From Cyanobium sp. AMD-g (GTDB taxonomy: Bacteria; Cyanobacteriota; Cyanobacteriia; PCC-6307; Cyanobiaceae), in assembly GCF_024346395.1 (NCBI RefSeq), contig NZ_JAGQCW010000002.1, forward strand, positions 248,001 through 312,000: 64,000 nucleotides of DNA, in the 5' to 3' direction. Below the pieces are notes generated by a model. It was not told the DNA's origin. It saw only the letters and a list, made by a program, of their open reading frames with translations, and ran no database searches. The translations under genes were made by a program, and so were the position numbers. Positions 27,406 through 36,198 of this stretch are shown in pieces. Each line of letters begins with the position of its first letter. The stretch's first letter is position 1.

Positions 27406-28996
27406 CCACCGTTTTCGCATGAACAGCACCGACACCAGCACCGAGCTCACCACGCCGCCAGCGCCCAGCCTCAGCAAGGTGGAACAGGCCAAGGCCGAAC
27501 TCTGCGGCCTGGATCTGGCCCCCCGGCTGGCGGAGCTGGCGGCGGCGGGCTGGGACAGCCTGGATGAGGCCACCCTGACGATCCGGTTGAAGTGGCTGGG
27601 GATCTTCTTCCGCCCCGTCACCCCCGGCCGCTTCATGGTGCGCCTGCGGCTGCCCAACGGCGTGATCCGGGCCGAACAGCTGGACGTGCTGGCCGATGCG
27701 GTCGACCGCTGCGGCGAGCACGGCAGCGCCGACATCACCACCCGCCAGAACCTGCAGCTGCGGGGCCTGTTGCTGGAGGACATGCCACCGCTGCTGGCGG
27801 AATTGGAGCGGGTTGGTCTCACCAGCCGCCAGTCGGGCCACGACAACCCCCGCAACATCACCGGCAACCCCCTGGCCGGCCTTGACCCGGAGGAGCTGAT
27901 CGACACCCGGCCGCTGGTGGACGCCATCCAGGCCCGGCTGCTGGCCGAAGGCGGCCCCCGCAACCTGCCGCGCAAGTTCAACGTGGCGGTGGGCGGCGCC
28001 CCCGACAGCTTTCTGCTGCACAACGATCTCGCCTTCCTGCCGGCGCCCCACCCGCAGGATCCGGCCGCGCCGCTCGGTTTCACGGTGATGGTGGGCGGCT
28101 TCTTCTCGGCCCAGCGCAACGAGCTGGCCGTTCCCCTGGGCCTGTGGCTGCGGCCCGACCAGCTGCCCGATTTCACCCTGGCCCTGCTGCGGCATTACGA
28201 CGCCCACGGCAACCGGGTCCAGCGCAACAAAAGCCGGCTGATGTATCTCATCGATGGCCTGGGGCTGGAGGCCTACCGAGCCGCCGTTGTGGCGGCCGAT
28301 CAGGAGCTGGCCGGGGATTCAGCGCCGGCGCCCCTGCCCCACGATGGCCGCCATCTCGTGGTGCGGGCCCCGCGCGACGGGCTGGGCCTCCAGGCCCAGA
28401 AACAGGCGGGCCTGCATTGGGCAGGGCTGCACGTGCCGATGGGGCGCCTCGACGCCGCCTCCATGTTCGAGCTGGCCCGACTGGCCGGCTCCTACGGCAG
28501 CGGTGAGCTGCGCCTCACCGAGGCCCAGAACGTGCTCCTCGTGAATGTGCCGACCGACCGCCTCGGGGCCCTGCAAGCCGAACCGCTGCTGGAACGGTTC
28601 CGCCTGGAGCCCGGCGCCCTGCAGGCCGAAGCGGTGAGCTGCACGGGCAGCCGCTACTGCAGCTTTGCCCTGATCCCCACCAAGCGCACCGCCCAGGCGG
28701 TGATCGAGGAGCTGGAGCGGCGGCTGGAGCTGCCCGAGGCGGTGCGCAGCCACTGGACCGGCTGCCCCAACGCCTGCGGCCAGCCCTACATGGGCCAGAT
28801 CGGCCTGATGGGGGCCAAGGCCCGCCAGGACGGCCAGATGGTGGAGGCGGCCAAGATTTTCCTGGGGGGCCGCCTGGATCAGGACCCGCAGCTGGCCGCG
28901 TTGCATGAGAAGGCGGTGCCCCTCTCCGAGCTCGCTGACGTGCTGGAAGGGTTGCTGGTGGAACGGTTCGGCGCCCGGCGCCGGGCCGCGTCGTGA
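27389..28996 (+). CDS. nirA: Ferredoxin-nitrite reductase
   Basis: Cytoplasmic siroheme/[4Fe-4S] enzyme reducing nitrite to ammonium. The cluster cysteines are in SCTGSRYCSFALIPTKR and HWTGCPNACGQPYMGQIG (near residues 425-470); RNLPRKFNVAVGG is the substrate-side arginine/lysine segment. ATG 27389 has AGGGA 8 bases upstream and gives 535 residues; ATG 27419 (MNSTDTST, 525 residues) has no such site but fits usual family length equally well. Siroheme is supplied by the chelatase and CobA genes at 36-37.6 kb. Confidence 0.94.
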   Translation: MAGHADHRFRMNSTDTSTELTTPPAPSLSKVEQAKAELCGLDLAPRLAELAAAGWDSLDEATLTIRLKWLGIFFRPVTPGRFMVRLRLPNGVIRAEQLDVLADAVDRCGEHGSADITTRQNLQLRGLLLEDMPPLLAELERVGLTSRQSGHDNPRNITGNPLAGLDPEELIDTRPLVDAIQARLLAEGGPRNLPRKFNVAVGGAPDSFLLHNDLAFLPAPHPQDPAAPLGFTVMVGGFFSAQRNELAVPLGLWLRPDQLPDFTLALLRHYDAHGNRVQRNKSRLMYLIDGLGLEAYRAAVVAADQELAGDSAPAPLPHDGRHLVVRAPRDGLGLQAQKQAGLHWAGLHVPMGRLDAASMFELARLAGSYGSGELRLTEAQNVLLVNVPTDRLGALQAEPLLERFRLEPGALQAEAVSCTGSRYCSFALIPTKRTAQAVIEELERRLELPEAVRSHWTGCPNACGQPYMGQIGLMGAKARQDGQMVEAAKIFLGGRLDQDPQLAALHEKAVPLSELADVLEGLLVERFGARRRAAS

Positions 28997-29003
28997 CGGG
29001 CTC

Positions 29004-29717
29004 GTGACCGCCGCTCTCGCCGCCTGGGATCCCCTGCAGTTGCCCGCCAGCGGCACTCCCGAACGCTGGCCCTGGCTGCAGGGTCTGCGGCGGTCGCAGG
29101 ACGTCGACCTGGAGCCCTGGCTGCAGGCGCTGGAGGGCGGCCGGCTGGTGCCCGCCCCGGATCTGCTGGGCGCCCTGGCGGAGCGGCTCGACGGCCCCGC
29201 GGCGGCGCGGCTGCTGGCCTGGTGGCTGGACGGGCCCGCCTCCGACCCCGCCCTGCTGGCCGTGATCGGCCGCCACCGCCACCCCCGCTCCCGGGCCCTG
29301 CTGCGGCAGGCCCTCGAGGGAGCCGGCGCCGGCGCCGGCCGGAGCGAGCTGTTGCTGCCGCTGCTGGGCCACCAGCGCGATCCCGACGATTTCGCGTTGC
29401 TGCGGCAGCGGGCCCTGGACCCCCTGCCCCTGCTGCAGCGCCGCGCCGCCCTCGAGGGCCTGGCGGTGGGGCTGGCGGCCTGGCCGGCGGCGCCCCTGCG
29501 GCAGACCCTGCGCCATCTCATCGGGGATCTCGATCCCGCCCTGGCGGCGACCGCCGTGGACCTGCTGGCCCGCCTGCCGGAGGGCCGTGGGGACCTGGCC
29601 GGCCTCGATCGGGGCCGGTTGGCCCCGGAGCTGGCCAGGCGGGTGGAACGGCGCCTCGCCGGGGCGGGTGTGGTCATGGCTGCCGGGCGATCATGGAGGT
29701 CACCCCAGCGCCCATGA
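29004..29717 (+). CDS. HEAT-like repeat protein downstream of nirA
   Basis: Protein of 237 residues starting at GTG 29004, 7 bases after the nirA stop, so certainly in the same transcript. The sequence is almost wholly alpha-helical, with repeated L/A-rich helical pairs (LLPLLGHQRDPDDFALLRQR, AALEGLAVGLAAWPAAPLR) that look like divergent HEAT repeats. No catalytic motif is visible. In other cyanobacteria a small gene next to nirA (nirB) is needed for full nitrite reductase activity; whether this is a counterpart is conjecture. Possible scaffold or assembly factor. Confidence 0.6.
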   Translation: MTAALAAWDPLQLPASGTPERWPWLQGLRRSQDVDLEPWLQALEGGRLVPAPDLLGALAERLDGPAAARLLAWWLDGPASDPALLAVIGRHRHPRSRALLRQALEGAGAGAGRSELLLPLLGHQRDPDDFALLRQRALDPLPLLQRRAALEGLAVGLAAWPAAPLRQTLRHLIGDLDPALAATAVDLLARLPEGRGDLAGLDRGRLAPELARRVERRLAGAGVVMAAGRSWRSPQRP

Positions 29718-29727
29718 GGCGAGGCCG

Positions 29728-30246
29728 ATGTTCCGTCACCTGCTGGTGCCCACCGACGGCTCCGATCTCTCCGATGGCACCATCCGCCGGGCGGTGAGCT
29801 ACGCCCGCGAGACAGGGGCCACCATCACCTTCTTCCACGCCCTCGCCAACCTGGCGATGCCGCCCCAGGCGTCGATCTACGGCGATCCGGTGTTGCTCGA
29901 CCCCGCGGTGGTGGAGCGGTTCGGCAAGGCGGAGCGGGGCTACGCGGCCGCGCTGCTGGAGCGGGCTCGGGAGATGGCCGAGGAGGCCGGCGTCGATTGC
30001 GACACGGCTGTCGGCGACCACCCGGTCGTCTACGAGGCGATCATCGAGGCCGCCAACCGCCACGGCTGCGACCTGATCTTCATGGCCTCCCACGGCCGCC
30101 GCGGCCTGGCCGGGCTGCTGCTGGGCAGCGAGACCCAGCAGGTGCTGACCCACACCGACCTTCCCGTGCTGGTGTTTCGGCGCCCCGAGCCCGCCGCCGG
30201 CAACGATCAGGAGGTTCAGCCGGCCCCGGTCGCCCCGACCTGCTGA
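29728..30246 (+). CDS. Universal stress protein (UspA family)
   Basis: Cytoplasmic ATP-binding stress protein of 172 residues. The first strand MFRHLLVPTDGSDLSDGTIR, the DLIFMASHGRRGLAGLLLGS nucleotide-binding loop (G-2X-G-9X-G pattern) and VLTHTDLPVLVFR at the end are typical. An insert of about 20 residues after the first helix (MPPQASIYGDPVLLDP) is common in two-beta-strand variants. ATG 29728 is used; the open frame upstream belongs to the previous gene's alternative frame. The 3' end overlaps the convergent transporter by 31 bases. Confidence 0.85.
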   Translation: MFRHLLVPTDGSDLSDGTIRRAVSYARETGATITFFHALANLAMPPQASIYGDPVLLDPAVVERFGKAERGYAAALLERAREMAEEAGVDCDTAVGDHPVVYEAIIEAANRHGCDLIFMASHGRRGLAGLLLGSETQQVLTHTDLPVLVFRRPEPAAGNDQEVQPAPVAPTC

Positions 30247-31811
30247 AGCCGCCAGCGGAGCACCACCTCGGCGACGCCCAGGCCGTCGAGGTCAACCTGG
30301 GCATTGAGGCGCTGCATCGTGGCGGCGGAGATCCGGCCGGCCAGGGCGTCGATCACGGGCACCAGCTCCGGGCGCCGCCGCAGGCTGGCGGCGTTGAACA
30401 CCGGCACCGCGTCGTAGGGCGGGAAGTAGTGGCGGTCGTCCAGGAGCTGCTGCAGGTCGAGGGCGGGGATCAGACCGTTGGTGGTGTCGCCGGCGATCAG
30501 GTCGACGCGCCCTTCGGCCAGGGCCCGGTAGGTGAGGCCGAGATCCATGGCCTCGGGCGGCTGGGCGAAGCGCAGCCCATAGCGCCGGGCCAGGCCGCTG
30601 AAGCCATCCGGCCGGTTGAGGAATTCGTAGCCGAAGCCCGCCCGCCAGCTGGGGGTGTGGGGGGCCGCTTCACTGATCGTGGTGATCCCCAGCCGCCGGG
30701 CTTCGGCGCGGCGCACCAGGATCGCGAAGCTGTTCTCGAACCCCAGCGAGGGGAACACGGTGAGCCCGAAGCGCTCGCCATAGAGCCGGCGCGTTTCCTC
30801 AAACACCCGCCGCGCCGGATCGGGCGTGTCCGGTGGTGGCGACGGCTGGTCCAGCAGGGTGGTCCAGGCGGTGCCGGTGTACTCCACATAGCCGTCGATG
30901 CGGCCGCTGCGCACGGCGGCGTGGATCAGGCCGGTGCCCCCGAGCCCGAAGTCGCGCTGCACCTTCAACGGGGTGGCGGCCTCGATCTGCTGGGCCAGCA
31001 GTTCCCCCAGGATCAGCTGCTCGGTGAAGCTCTTGCTGCCGATCCGCACCGTGCCGTCGCCGGCGGGAGGCAGCAGCCGCAGCGCCAGCACGGCCCCCAG
31101 GGCCAGGCCCGCCAGACCCCAGGCGACGCGCAGCCCCCGCCGCCGCCCCGCGGTGGTGCCCCGGGCACGGGGCTCGGCCAGCCGTCGTTCCAGCCGCCCC
31201 AGGCCGGCATCGGCGAGCAGGGCGATGGCGGCCGCCGGCAGGGCCCCGGCCAGGATCAGGCCGTTGTTCACCGTGGCGATGCCCCGGAAGATGAACACCC
31301 CCAGGCCGCCGGCGCCGATGGCGGCGGCGATCGTGGCCACCCCGACGCCGATCACCGTGGCCACCCTGAGGCCGGCCATCAGGGTGGGCAGGGCCAGGGG
31401 CAACTCCACCCGCAGCAGCACCTGGCGGCCGCTGAGTCCGAGGGCTTGCCCGGCCTGCTTCAGCCCAGGAGGTACCTGGGCCAGGCCGGTGACCAGACCC
31501 CGCAGCAGGGGCAGCAGGGCGTAGAGGGTGAGGGCCACGATCGCCGGTGTGGTGCCGATGCCCCCCAGCAGCGGCACGGTGAGCAGCAGGCCGAAGATCG
31601 CCAGGCTCGGGACGGTCTGCACCGTGCTGGCCAGGGCCAGCACCGGCCCGGCCCAGCGGGGCCGGCGGCTGATCCACAGGCCCAGCGGCAGGCTGATTGC
31701 CAGGGCCAGGCCGATGGCGGTGCCCACCAGCAGCAGGTGTTCGCCGCTGCGCTGCAGGATCTCCCCGGCCAGGGCGCCGTCCCACCAGGCCGGCGGCCAC
31801 CGCGCGGTCAT
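30216..31811 (-). CDS. Osmoprotectant-type ABC permease fused to substrate-binding domain (ProW-ProX/OpuC-like)
   Basis: Fusion of 531 residues. Residues 1-210 are a BPD-type permease (IGLALAISLPLGLWISRR; EAA-like loop near LGLSGRQVLLRVELPLALPT); a single helix at about 230-250 leads to a glycine-betaine/choline-type binding domain (VRIGSKSFTEQLILGELLAQ, GYVEYTGTAWTTLL, IAGDTTNGLIPALDLQQL). Imports compatible solutes in known relatives. No ATPase gene is adjacent; a ProV-like partner must be elsewhere. The start overlaps the amino-acid permease stop by 4 bases (ATGA). Confidence 0.88.
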   Translation of the reverse strand: MTARWPPAWWDGALAGEILQRSGEHLLLVGTAIGLALAISLPLGLWISRRPRWAGPVLALASTVQTVPSLAIFGLLLTVPLLGGIGTTPAIVALTLYALLPLLRGLVTGLAQVPPGLKQAGQALGLSGRQVLLRVELPLALPTLMAGLRVATVIGVGVATIAAAIGAGGLGVFIFRGIATVNNGLILAGALPAAAIALLADAGLGRLERRLAEPRARGTTAGRRRGLRVAWGLAGLALGAVLALRLLPPAGDGTVRIGSKSFTEQLILGELLAQQIEAATPLKVQRDFGLGGTGLIHAAVRSGRIDGYVEYTGTAWTTLLDQPSPPPDTPDPARRVFEETRRLYGERFGLTVFPSLGFENSFAILVRRAEARRLGITTISEAAPHTPSWRAGFGYEFLNRPDGFSGLARRYGLRFAQPPEAMDLGLTYRALAEGRVDLIAGDTTNGLIPALDLQQLLDDRHYFPPYDAVPVFNAASLRRRPELVPVIDALAGRISAATMQRLNAQVDLDGLGVAEVVLRWRLQQVGATGAG

Positions 31812-33133
31812 GGTGCATCGGCCGGCGTCAGGGCCCGGGTGGCCTGGAACACCGGCACGCTGACGCCGATCAGCAGCAGGGCCCAGCCGCTGTTGGCGGT
31901 GTCGTTGAGCAGGGCGCCTACCAGGAAAGCGATCGACCCCACCAGCACGATGGCGGTGCTCCACGGGTGGCCCCAGGCCTTGAACGGCCGCGGGCGCTCC
32001 GGCTCCCGCCGGCGCAGCACGAACAGGCAGACGATCCCCACCAGGTAGAGGCTCACGTAGAGAAACGCCGCCAGTCCGAGCAGGATGGTGAAGTCGCCGC
32101 AGAGCACCAGCAGGGCCGAGGCCAGGCTGGTGAGCACCAGGGCCACGGTGGGGGTGCCGCCCTTGTTGACCCGGTCGACCAGGGGGCTGAACAGCTTGTC
32201 GCGGCTGAGGCCGTAAAGGATCCGGGGGGCGCCCATGATCGACGCGTTGATCAGGCCCGCCAGGGACACCAGCGCCAGCACGGTGATCGCCTGGCCGCCG
32301 AAGGCGCCGAACAGCAGGGCAGCCGCGTCCGCCACCGGCAGGCTGGAGACGGCGATCACCTTCAGGGGCAGCACCCGCAGCAGGGCCAGGTTGAACAGGG
32401 TGTAAATGGCGATCACGGCCAGCACCCCGCCGATCAGGGAGCGGGGCAGGTCCTCCTGGGGCTCGCTGAACTCCTCGGAAAAGTAGATGGGGCTGTGCCA
32501 GCCGTCGTAGGTGGTGACGATCGCCTGCAGGGAGAACACCAGCGCCACCGCCATCCCCGTCCAGCCCGCCGGGGTGGCCAGGGCCGTCGCCGTGGTGGGG
32601 ATCGCTGCGCTGGCGGCGGCGCGGCTGTCAGGGCCGCCCAGCAGAAAGCAGGCCGCCACCACCGCCAGGAAGGCCGTCGCCTTGGCCAGGCTCAGCAACT
32701 TCTGGCTGCCGCTGCCGGCCTCCACCCCCAGCAGCTGGATGAGGGTGAACAGGGCCACCACCCCCAGCCCCAGCAGCTTTCCAGGCAGCTCCAGGCCCGG
32801 CAGCAGGAACAGCGCGTAGTCGCCGATCGTGACCGCCACCCAGGCGATGCCGGTGCAGTGGCCGATCCAGTCCATCCAGCCCACGGTGAAGCCGGCGGCA
32901 TCCCCGAAGCAGCGGCGGGCGTAGACGTACCAGCCGCCGGCCAGGGGCAGGCTGGCCCCCAGCTCCGCCACGGCGATGGCGCCGAGCAGGGCATAGAGGC
33001 CGCCGGCCAGCCAGGCCGCCACCACCCAGGGGCCGCTGCCCATCTGGGCAGCCACCAGGCCAGGGGTGCGCAGGATGCCGGCGCCGATGGTGCCGCCCAC
33101 GGCGCCGGCGATGCCGAAGGTCACCCCCAGCAC
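31808..33133 (-). CDS. APC-superfamily amino acid permease
   Basis: Secondary transporter of 441 residues with about 12 helices. The first helix LGVTFGIAGAVGGTIGAGIL carries the APC substrate-binding GxG motif, and the cytoplasmic IMGAPRILYGLSRDKLF segment is characteristic. GTG 33133 gives a very short cytoplasmic N-terminus; the frame is open further upstream, so a few more residues from a non-ATG start are possible. Translationally coupled to the ProW-ProX-like gene. Substrate unknown; amino acid, polyamine or related osmolyte. Confidence 0.85.
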   Translation of the reverse strand: MLGVTFGIAGAVGGTIGAGILRTPGLVAAQMGSGPWVVAAWLAGGLYALLGAIAVAELGASLPLAGGWYVYARRCFGDAAGFTVGWMDWIGHCTGIAWVAVTIGDYALFLLPGLELPGKLLGLGVVALFTLIQLLGVEAGSGSQKLLSLAKATAFLAVVAACFLLGGPDSRAAASAAIPTTATALATPAGWTGMAVALVFSLQAIVTTYDGWHSPIYFSEEFSEPQEDLPRSLIGGVLAVIAIYTLFNLALLRVLPLKVIAVSSLPVADAAALLFGAFGGQAITVLALVSLAGLINASIMGAPRILYGLSRDKLFSPLVDRVNKGGTPTVALVLTSLASALLVLCGDFTILLGLAAFLYVSLYLVGIVCLFVLRRREPERPRPFKAWGHPWSTAIVLVGSIAFLVGALLNDTANSGWALLLIGVSVPVFQATRALTPADAP

Positions 33134-33195
33134 GTTGAGCAGGCGGCCCGGCGACTCCAGCTCCGGGGTCAGCGGATCGGGGGGAGCGGAGCGGG

Positions 33196-34260
33196 TCAGG
33201 AGGCGATCACCCGTTCCAGCAGGGCCTGGAGCTCCTCCAGTTCGTGGCGGCTCAGCAGCCAGTCGCCCTGCTGATCCTTGGTGACGCGGGCCTCGATGAT
33301 CCAGCCGTCCTCCGTGCGCGCGACGGCGAAGTGGGGGGACTGGAAGGGGGCGACCATGGGCTGGGGGGAAGGAAGCATTACCTCCTGCTTAGCCAGATCC
33401 GCCAGCAGCGGCGGTGGGCCCAGCTGCTCGAGCCGGAACGTGGCGCCGTAGCTGGGGGTGGGCTGCTGGGAATAGAAGCGGGCGGCGGCGGGTCTGCCCA
33501 GGCGGCGGCGGCTGCTGGCCACCAGGGCGGCGGCCCGGCTGCGGGTCCGCAGGGCCTGCAACACCAGCGTCTGCAGCCAGTCGGGCGACGTGCTCCAGCC
33601 CAGGGCCTCGCAGGTCTGGCGATCGAGCAGACCCAGCAGAGCTCGCCGCAGGGCAGGGCGCAGGGGAGCGGGCCAGTCGGCCAGGAGCATGGCCAGGGTG
33701 GCCTCGGCGATGCGCCGGTTGGTGGCCGCCGGGGCGAAGGCCTGCCGCTCCACCCGTTCGTTCAGGGCCAGCAGCGCCTCGAGGCTGACCGGCAGGGCCG
33801 CGATGCCCATCCGCTCGCCCACCCCGCACCAGAAGCGGAACAGGTGCTCCTGCTCCAGGGACGTCAGCGGCCGCCACCCGTAGCGGGCCAGCCAGCGGAT
33901 CGGCTCGGCCACGAAGGTGGAGAGCACATAGAGGAAATCGTCGTTGCTGATCGCGTAGTGGCCATGGATGCGGTTCATGCGCTCGATCACCGCAGCCCCG
34001 GCCGGGCTGTCTGGGCCATGGCGCAGCAGTTCGGCCACCATCAGCCCGGTGTCGTCGTAGCGCTTGCGGGGCCGGCGCTCGAACTCCCCGGTGCGGGCCA
34101 GCAGTCCGGAGATGGAGGGCACGCAGAAGGTCTTGAGCAGGGCCAGCTCCAGGGCCCGGGTGAGGTCCCAGGAGAACAGCTCCCCCGCGAGGCGATGGGC
34201 GGTGGCTGCGGCGGCCCGCAGGGACGCAGCGGCGGCGGCACGGTCGGTGGGGGGGCGCAT
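33196..34260 (-). CDS. MpaB/Lcp-like oxygenase (DUF2236)
   Basis: Protein of 354 residues of the oxygenase MpaB family, related to haem-dependent latex-clearing oxygenases. The family block RMNRIHGHYAISNDDFLYVL (about 93-112) with the histidines is clear, followed by a helical domain. Substrate in cyanobacteria is unknown. The C-terminal about 60 residues (EVMLPSPQPMVAPFQSP onward) look like an added small beta domain. No signal peptide. Neighbours on the same strand are a DUF924 gene and a small membrane protein. Confidence 0.7.
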   Translation of the reverse strand: MRPPTDRAAAAASLRAAAATAHRLAGELFSWDLTRALELALLKTFCVPSISGLLARTGEFERRPRKRYDDTGLMVAELLRHGPDSPAGAAVIERMNRIHGHYAISNDDFLYVLSTFVAEPIRWLARYGWRPLTSLEQEHLFRFWCGVGERMGIAALPVSLEALLALNERVERQAFAPAATNRRIAEATLAMLLADWPAPLRPALRRALLGLLDRQTCEALGWSTSPDWLQTLVLQALRTRSRAAALVASSRRRLGRPAAARFYSQQPTPSYGATFRLEQLGPPPLLADLAKQEVMLPSPQPMVAPFQSPHFAVARTEDGWIIEARVTKDQQGDWLLSRHELEELQALLERVIAS

Positions 34261-34268
34261 CGGGGGCC

Positions 34269-34814
34269 TCAGAAGCGGGAGCCGGGCTGCAACAGGAACG
34301 CCAGTTCCTCTGGGCTGCTCGGTCGCCCGAGGGTCTGGTTGCGATGGGGAAAGCGACCGAAGCGGGCGATCACCGCATGGTGGCGGCGGGCGAACTCGGC
34401 GGTGCGGGCGTCGGTGTGGCGCTCGAACAGGGGCAGGCCCAGCTCCTGCAGCGCCAGTTCCTCGCTGTGCATCAGGGGCATCAGCCAGAACGGTCGCCGT
34501 TCCGGAGCCGGCTCCGCCTCAATCCAGCCGGCCTCCAGGGCCCGCAGGGTGAGGGCCTGGGCCTGGCCATCGCCGGCAAAGGCCCTGGCCTGGTCGCGCC
34601 AGATCTGACGGGGGAACTGGTCGAGCACCAGCAGCAGGGCGAGGGCGTCCGGGGCGGCCTCGCCCCAGGCCTCCAGGCCGCCTGCCAGGGCCTGCTCGGT
34701 GAGCTCCCCGAAGCGTTCCCGCACGGCCCTGTCGCCCTCAGCACCGGGTCTGAACCAGGCGGCGGCGGGCGTCTCCTCGAACCAGAAGTGCAGCACTTCC
34801 TGCGGGCTCGGCAT
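34269..34814 (-). CDS. DUF924 family protein
   Basis: Helical protein of 181 residues. The family landmarks VLHFWFEETPAAAWF, LVLDQFPRQIWRDQARAF, PFWLMPLMHSEELALQE and ARFGRFPHRNQTLGR are all present and in the usual order, and the length is typical. Family function is not established; TPR-like architecture has been described. Four bases separate it from the next small membrane protein upstream. Confidence 0.85.
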   Translation of the reverse strand: MPSPQEVLHFWFEETPAAAWFRPGAEGDRAVRERFGELTEQALAGGLEAWGEAAPDALALLLVLDQFPRQIWRDQARAFAGDGQAQALTLRALEAGWIEAEPAPERRPFWLMPLMHSEELALQELGLPLFERHTDARTAEFARRHHAVIARFGRFPHRNQTLGRPSSPEELAFLLQPGSRF

Positions 34815-34817
34815 GGT

Positions 34818-35039
34818 TCAGGCGAGGAAGCGGTAGAGAAAGAAAGGAAGAACCATCAGCACCAGGGCCACGGCCACAAGGGCGGGCAGGTGGCTGAAGC
34901 TGAAGGGGATCACCAGCAGCAGCACCCCACAACCCAGGGACACGGCATGGGTCTGCCGCTTGCCATGGAGCATGTAGCCCAATCCGATCGATCCGATCAA
35001 CAGCGCCAGCAGTTGGCGGAGGCTGGGATCACTTCCCAT
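34818..35039 (-). CDS. Small membrane protein, unknown function
   Basis: 73-residue protein with three hydrophobic stretches (LLALLIGSIGLGYMLHG, AVSLGCGVLLLVIPFSF, LVAVALVLMVLPFFLYRFL), ending in a short polar tail. No family recognized. Same strand as, and 3 bases before, the DUF924 gene. Codon use matches its neighbours, so it is probably real. Confidence 0.6.
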   Translation of the reverse strand: MGSDPSLRQLLALLIGSIGLGYMLHGKRQTHAVSLGCGVLLLVIPFSFSHLPALVAVALVLMVLPFFLYRFLA

Positions 35040-35101
35040 GGATCCTGGCCCGGAGCGGCAGACGCCCCCATGCTGGGGCTCCCTTCGCCTCCTGCCAACC
35101 C

Positions 35102-35860
35102 ATGAGCCACCTGGTGGTGCTGCAGCACCTGGAGCGGGAGGGCCCGGGCCGCTTCGCCGAGGAGGCGCTACGTCGGGGCTGGTTGGTGACGGTGTGCCGT
35201 CCCGACCGGGGGGAGCCCATGCCCCGCCTCGGCCCCGACCAGGCCCTGCTGGTGCTGGGTGGACCGATGGGTGTCGCTGACATCGGGTCGCCGTCGTTCC
35301 CCTGGCTGGAAGGGGAGGTGGCCCTTCTGCGGGAGTGCCTGGAGTGCGAGCGCCCGGTGATCGGCCTGTGCCTGGGGGCCCAGCTGCTGGCCTTCGCCGC
35401 CGGGGGCCAGGTGGTGCCGCTGATGGCGGGGGAGCCGCCCGTGCGGGCCTACGAGGTGGGCTGGGGGCCGGTGGCCTGGACCCCGCCCCAGGGGCAGGAA
35501 CCGGTGCTCGCCGGGCTCGGAGAGGCCATGCCGGCGCTGCACTGGCACGGGGACCGGATCCAATTGCCAGCCGCCGCCACCCTGCTGGGGTCGACGCCCC
35601 TCTGCGCCGAGCAATTGTTCCGCATCGGGCACCACGCCCATGGGCTCCAGTTCCACGCGGAGGTGACGGACGCCGCCCTGGAGGTCTGGCTCGATGAGGA
35701 CGGCGACTACGTGCGCCAGGCCCTCGGACCCGACGGGGTGGAGCAGATCAGGGCCGGACGGGAGCGCTGGGGCGATGCGGGGGAGCGCCAGGGGCGCCGG
35801 CTGATCAACAACCTGCTGGATCGGGTCGCTGTCCTGCTGGGGGGCTATCCCCTGCTGTGA
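35102..35860 (+). CDS. Class I glutamine amidotransferase family protein
   Basis: Stand-alone glutaminase-like domain of 252 residues related to GuaA-type and gamma-glutamyl hydrolases. The nucleophile elbow is VIGLCLGAQLLAFAAGGQ (cysteine near 86), the oxyanion turn is LVLGGPMGV, and the histidine/glutamate pair is in GLQFHAEVTDAAL. Typical cyanobacterial GMP-synthase-like protein of unknown substrate. ATG 35102 is used. The 3' end abuts a broken TrpD2-like copy. Confidence 0.85.
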   Translation: MSHLVVLQHLEREGPGRFAEEALRRGWLVTVCRPDRGEPMPRLGPDQALLVLGGPMGVADIGSPSFPWLEGEVALLRECLECERPVIGLCLGAQLLAFAAGGQVVPLMAGEPPVRAYEVGWGPVAWTPPQGQEPVLAGLGEAMPALHWHGDRIQLPAAATLLGSTPLCAEQLFRIGHHAHGLQFHAEVTDAALEVWLDEDGDYVRQALGPDGVEQIRAGRERWGDAGERQGRRLINNLLDRVAVLLGGYPLL

Positions 35861-35863
35861 GGG

Positions 35864-36174
35864 CCAGCCCCTCCTGGGTGAAGTGGTGGTTCACCGCGCT
35901 CCAGGGAAGGTCGCGGCGGTCGAGGTTGAGGGCGGCCAGGGCCTCGGCCGTGGTGAAGCCGTGCTTCACCGGCATCGGGCCACCGCCATGCAGCACCACC
36001 CCGATGCCGGTAGCCGTCCAAGAGGCCGGCCAGCTCCTGGGGTTCCGGACGCCGCAGGCGGTGGGCGATCAGGAAGGCCCCGGCCTGGGCGTCGCTGCAG
36101 CGACCACCGAGCAGGAGATCGAGGGCTTCGCCGGCCTCGGCCCCCAGGGCGTCGCCAGGCGCGGCGGCCTCCAT
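35864..36174 (-). pseudogene. Broken second copy of the TrpD2-like gene
   Basis: Two minus-strand fragments match the intact protein at 26.1-27.2 kb. Fragment 1 (ATG 36174) reads ALDLLLGGRCSDAQAGAFLI and RLRRPEPQELAGLLDGYR. Fragment 2, in another frame, reads VVLHGGGPMPVKHGFTTAEA and on to FTQEGLALTA. About 50 residues between DGYR and VVLHGG are missing and the frame shifts there; everything beyond GLALTA is lost where the amidotransferase gene begins. An internal deletion plus truncation of a duplicated gene is the simplest reading. Confidence 0.75.
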
Positions 36175-36198
36175 AGGGTGATCCCTAGGGTGAGGGGT

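Noticed and set aside
25901-27418. Riboswitch or leader RNA in the nitrate region
   Set aside because: Only small hairpins and one palindrome; no known riboswitch core is visible.
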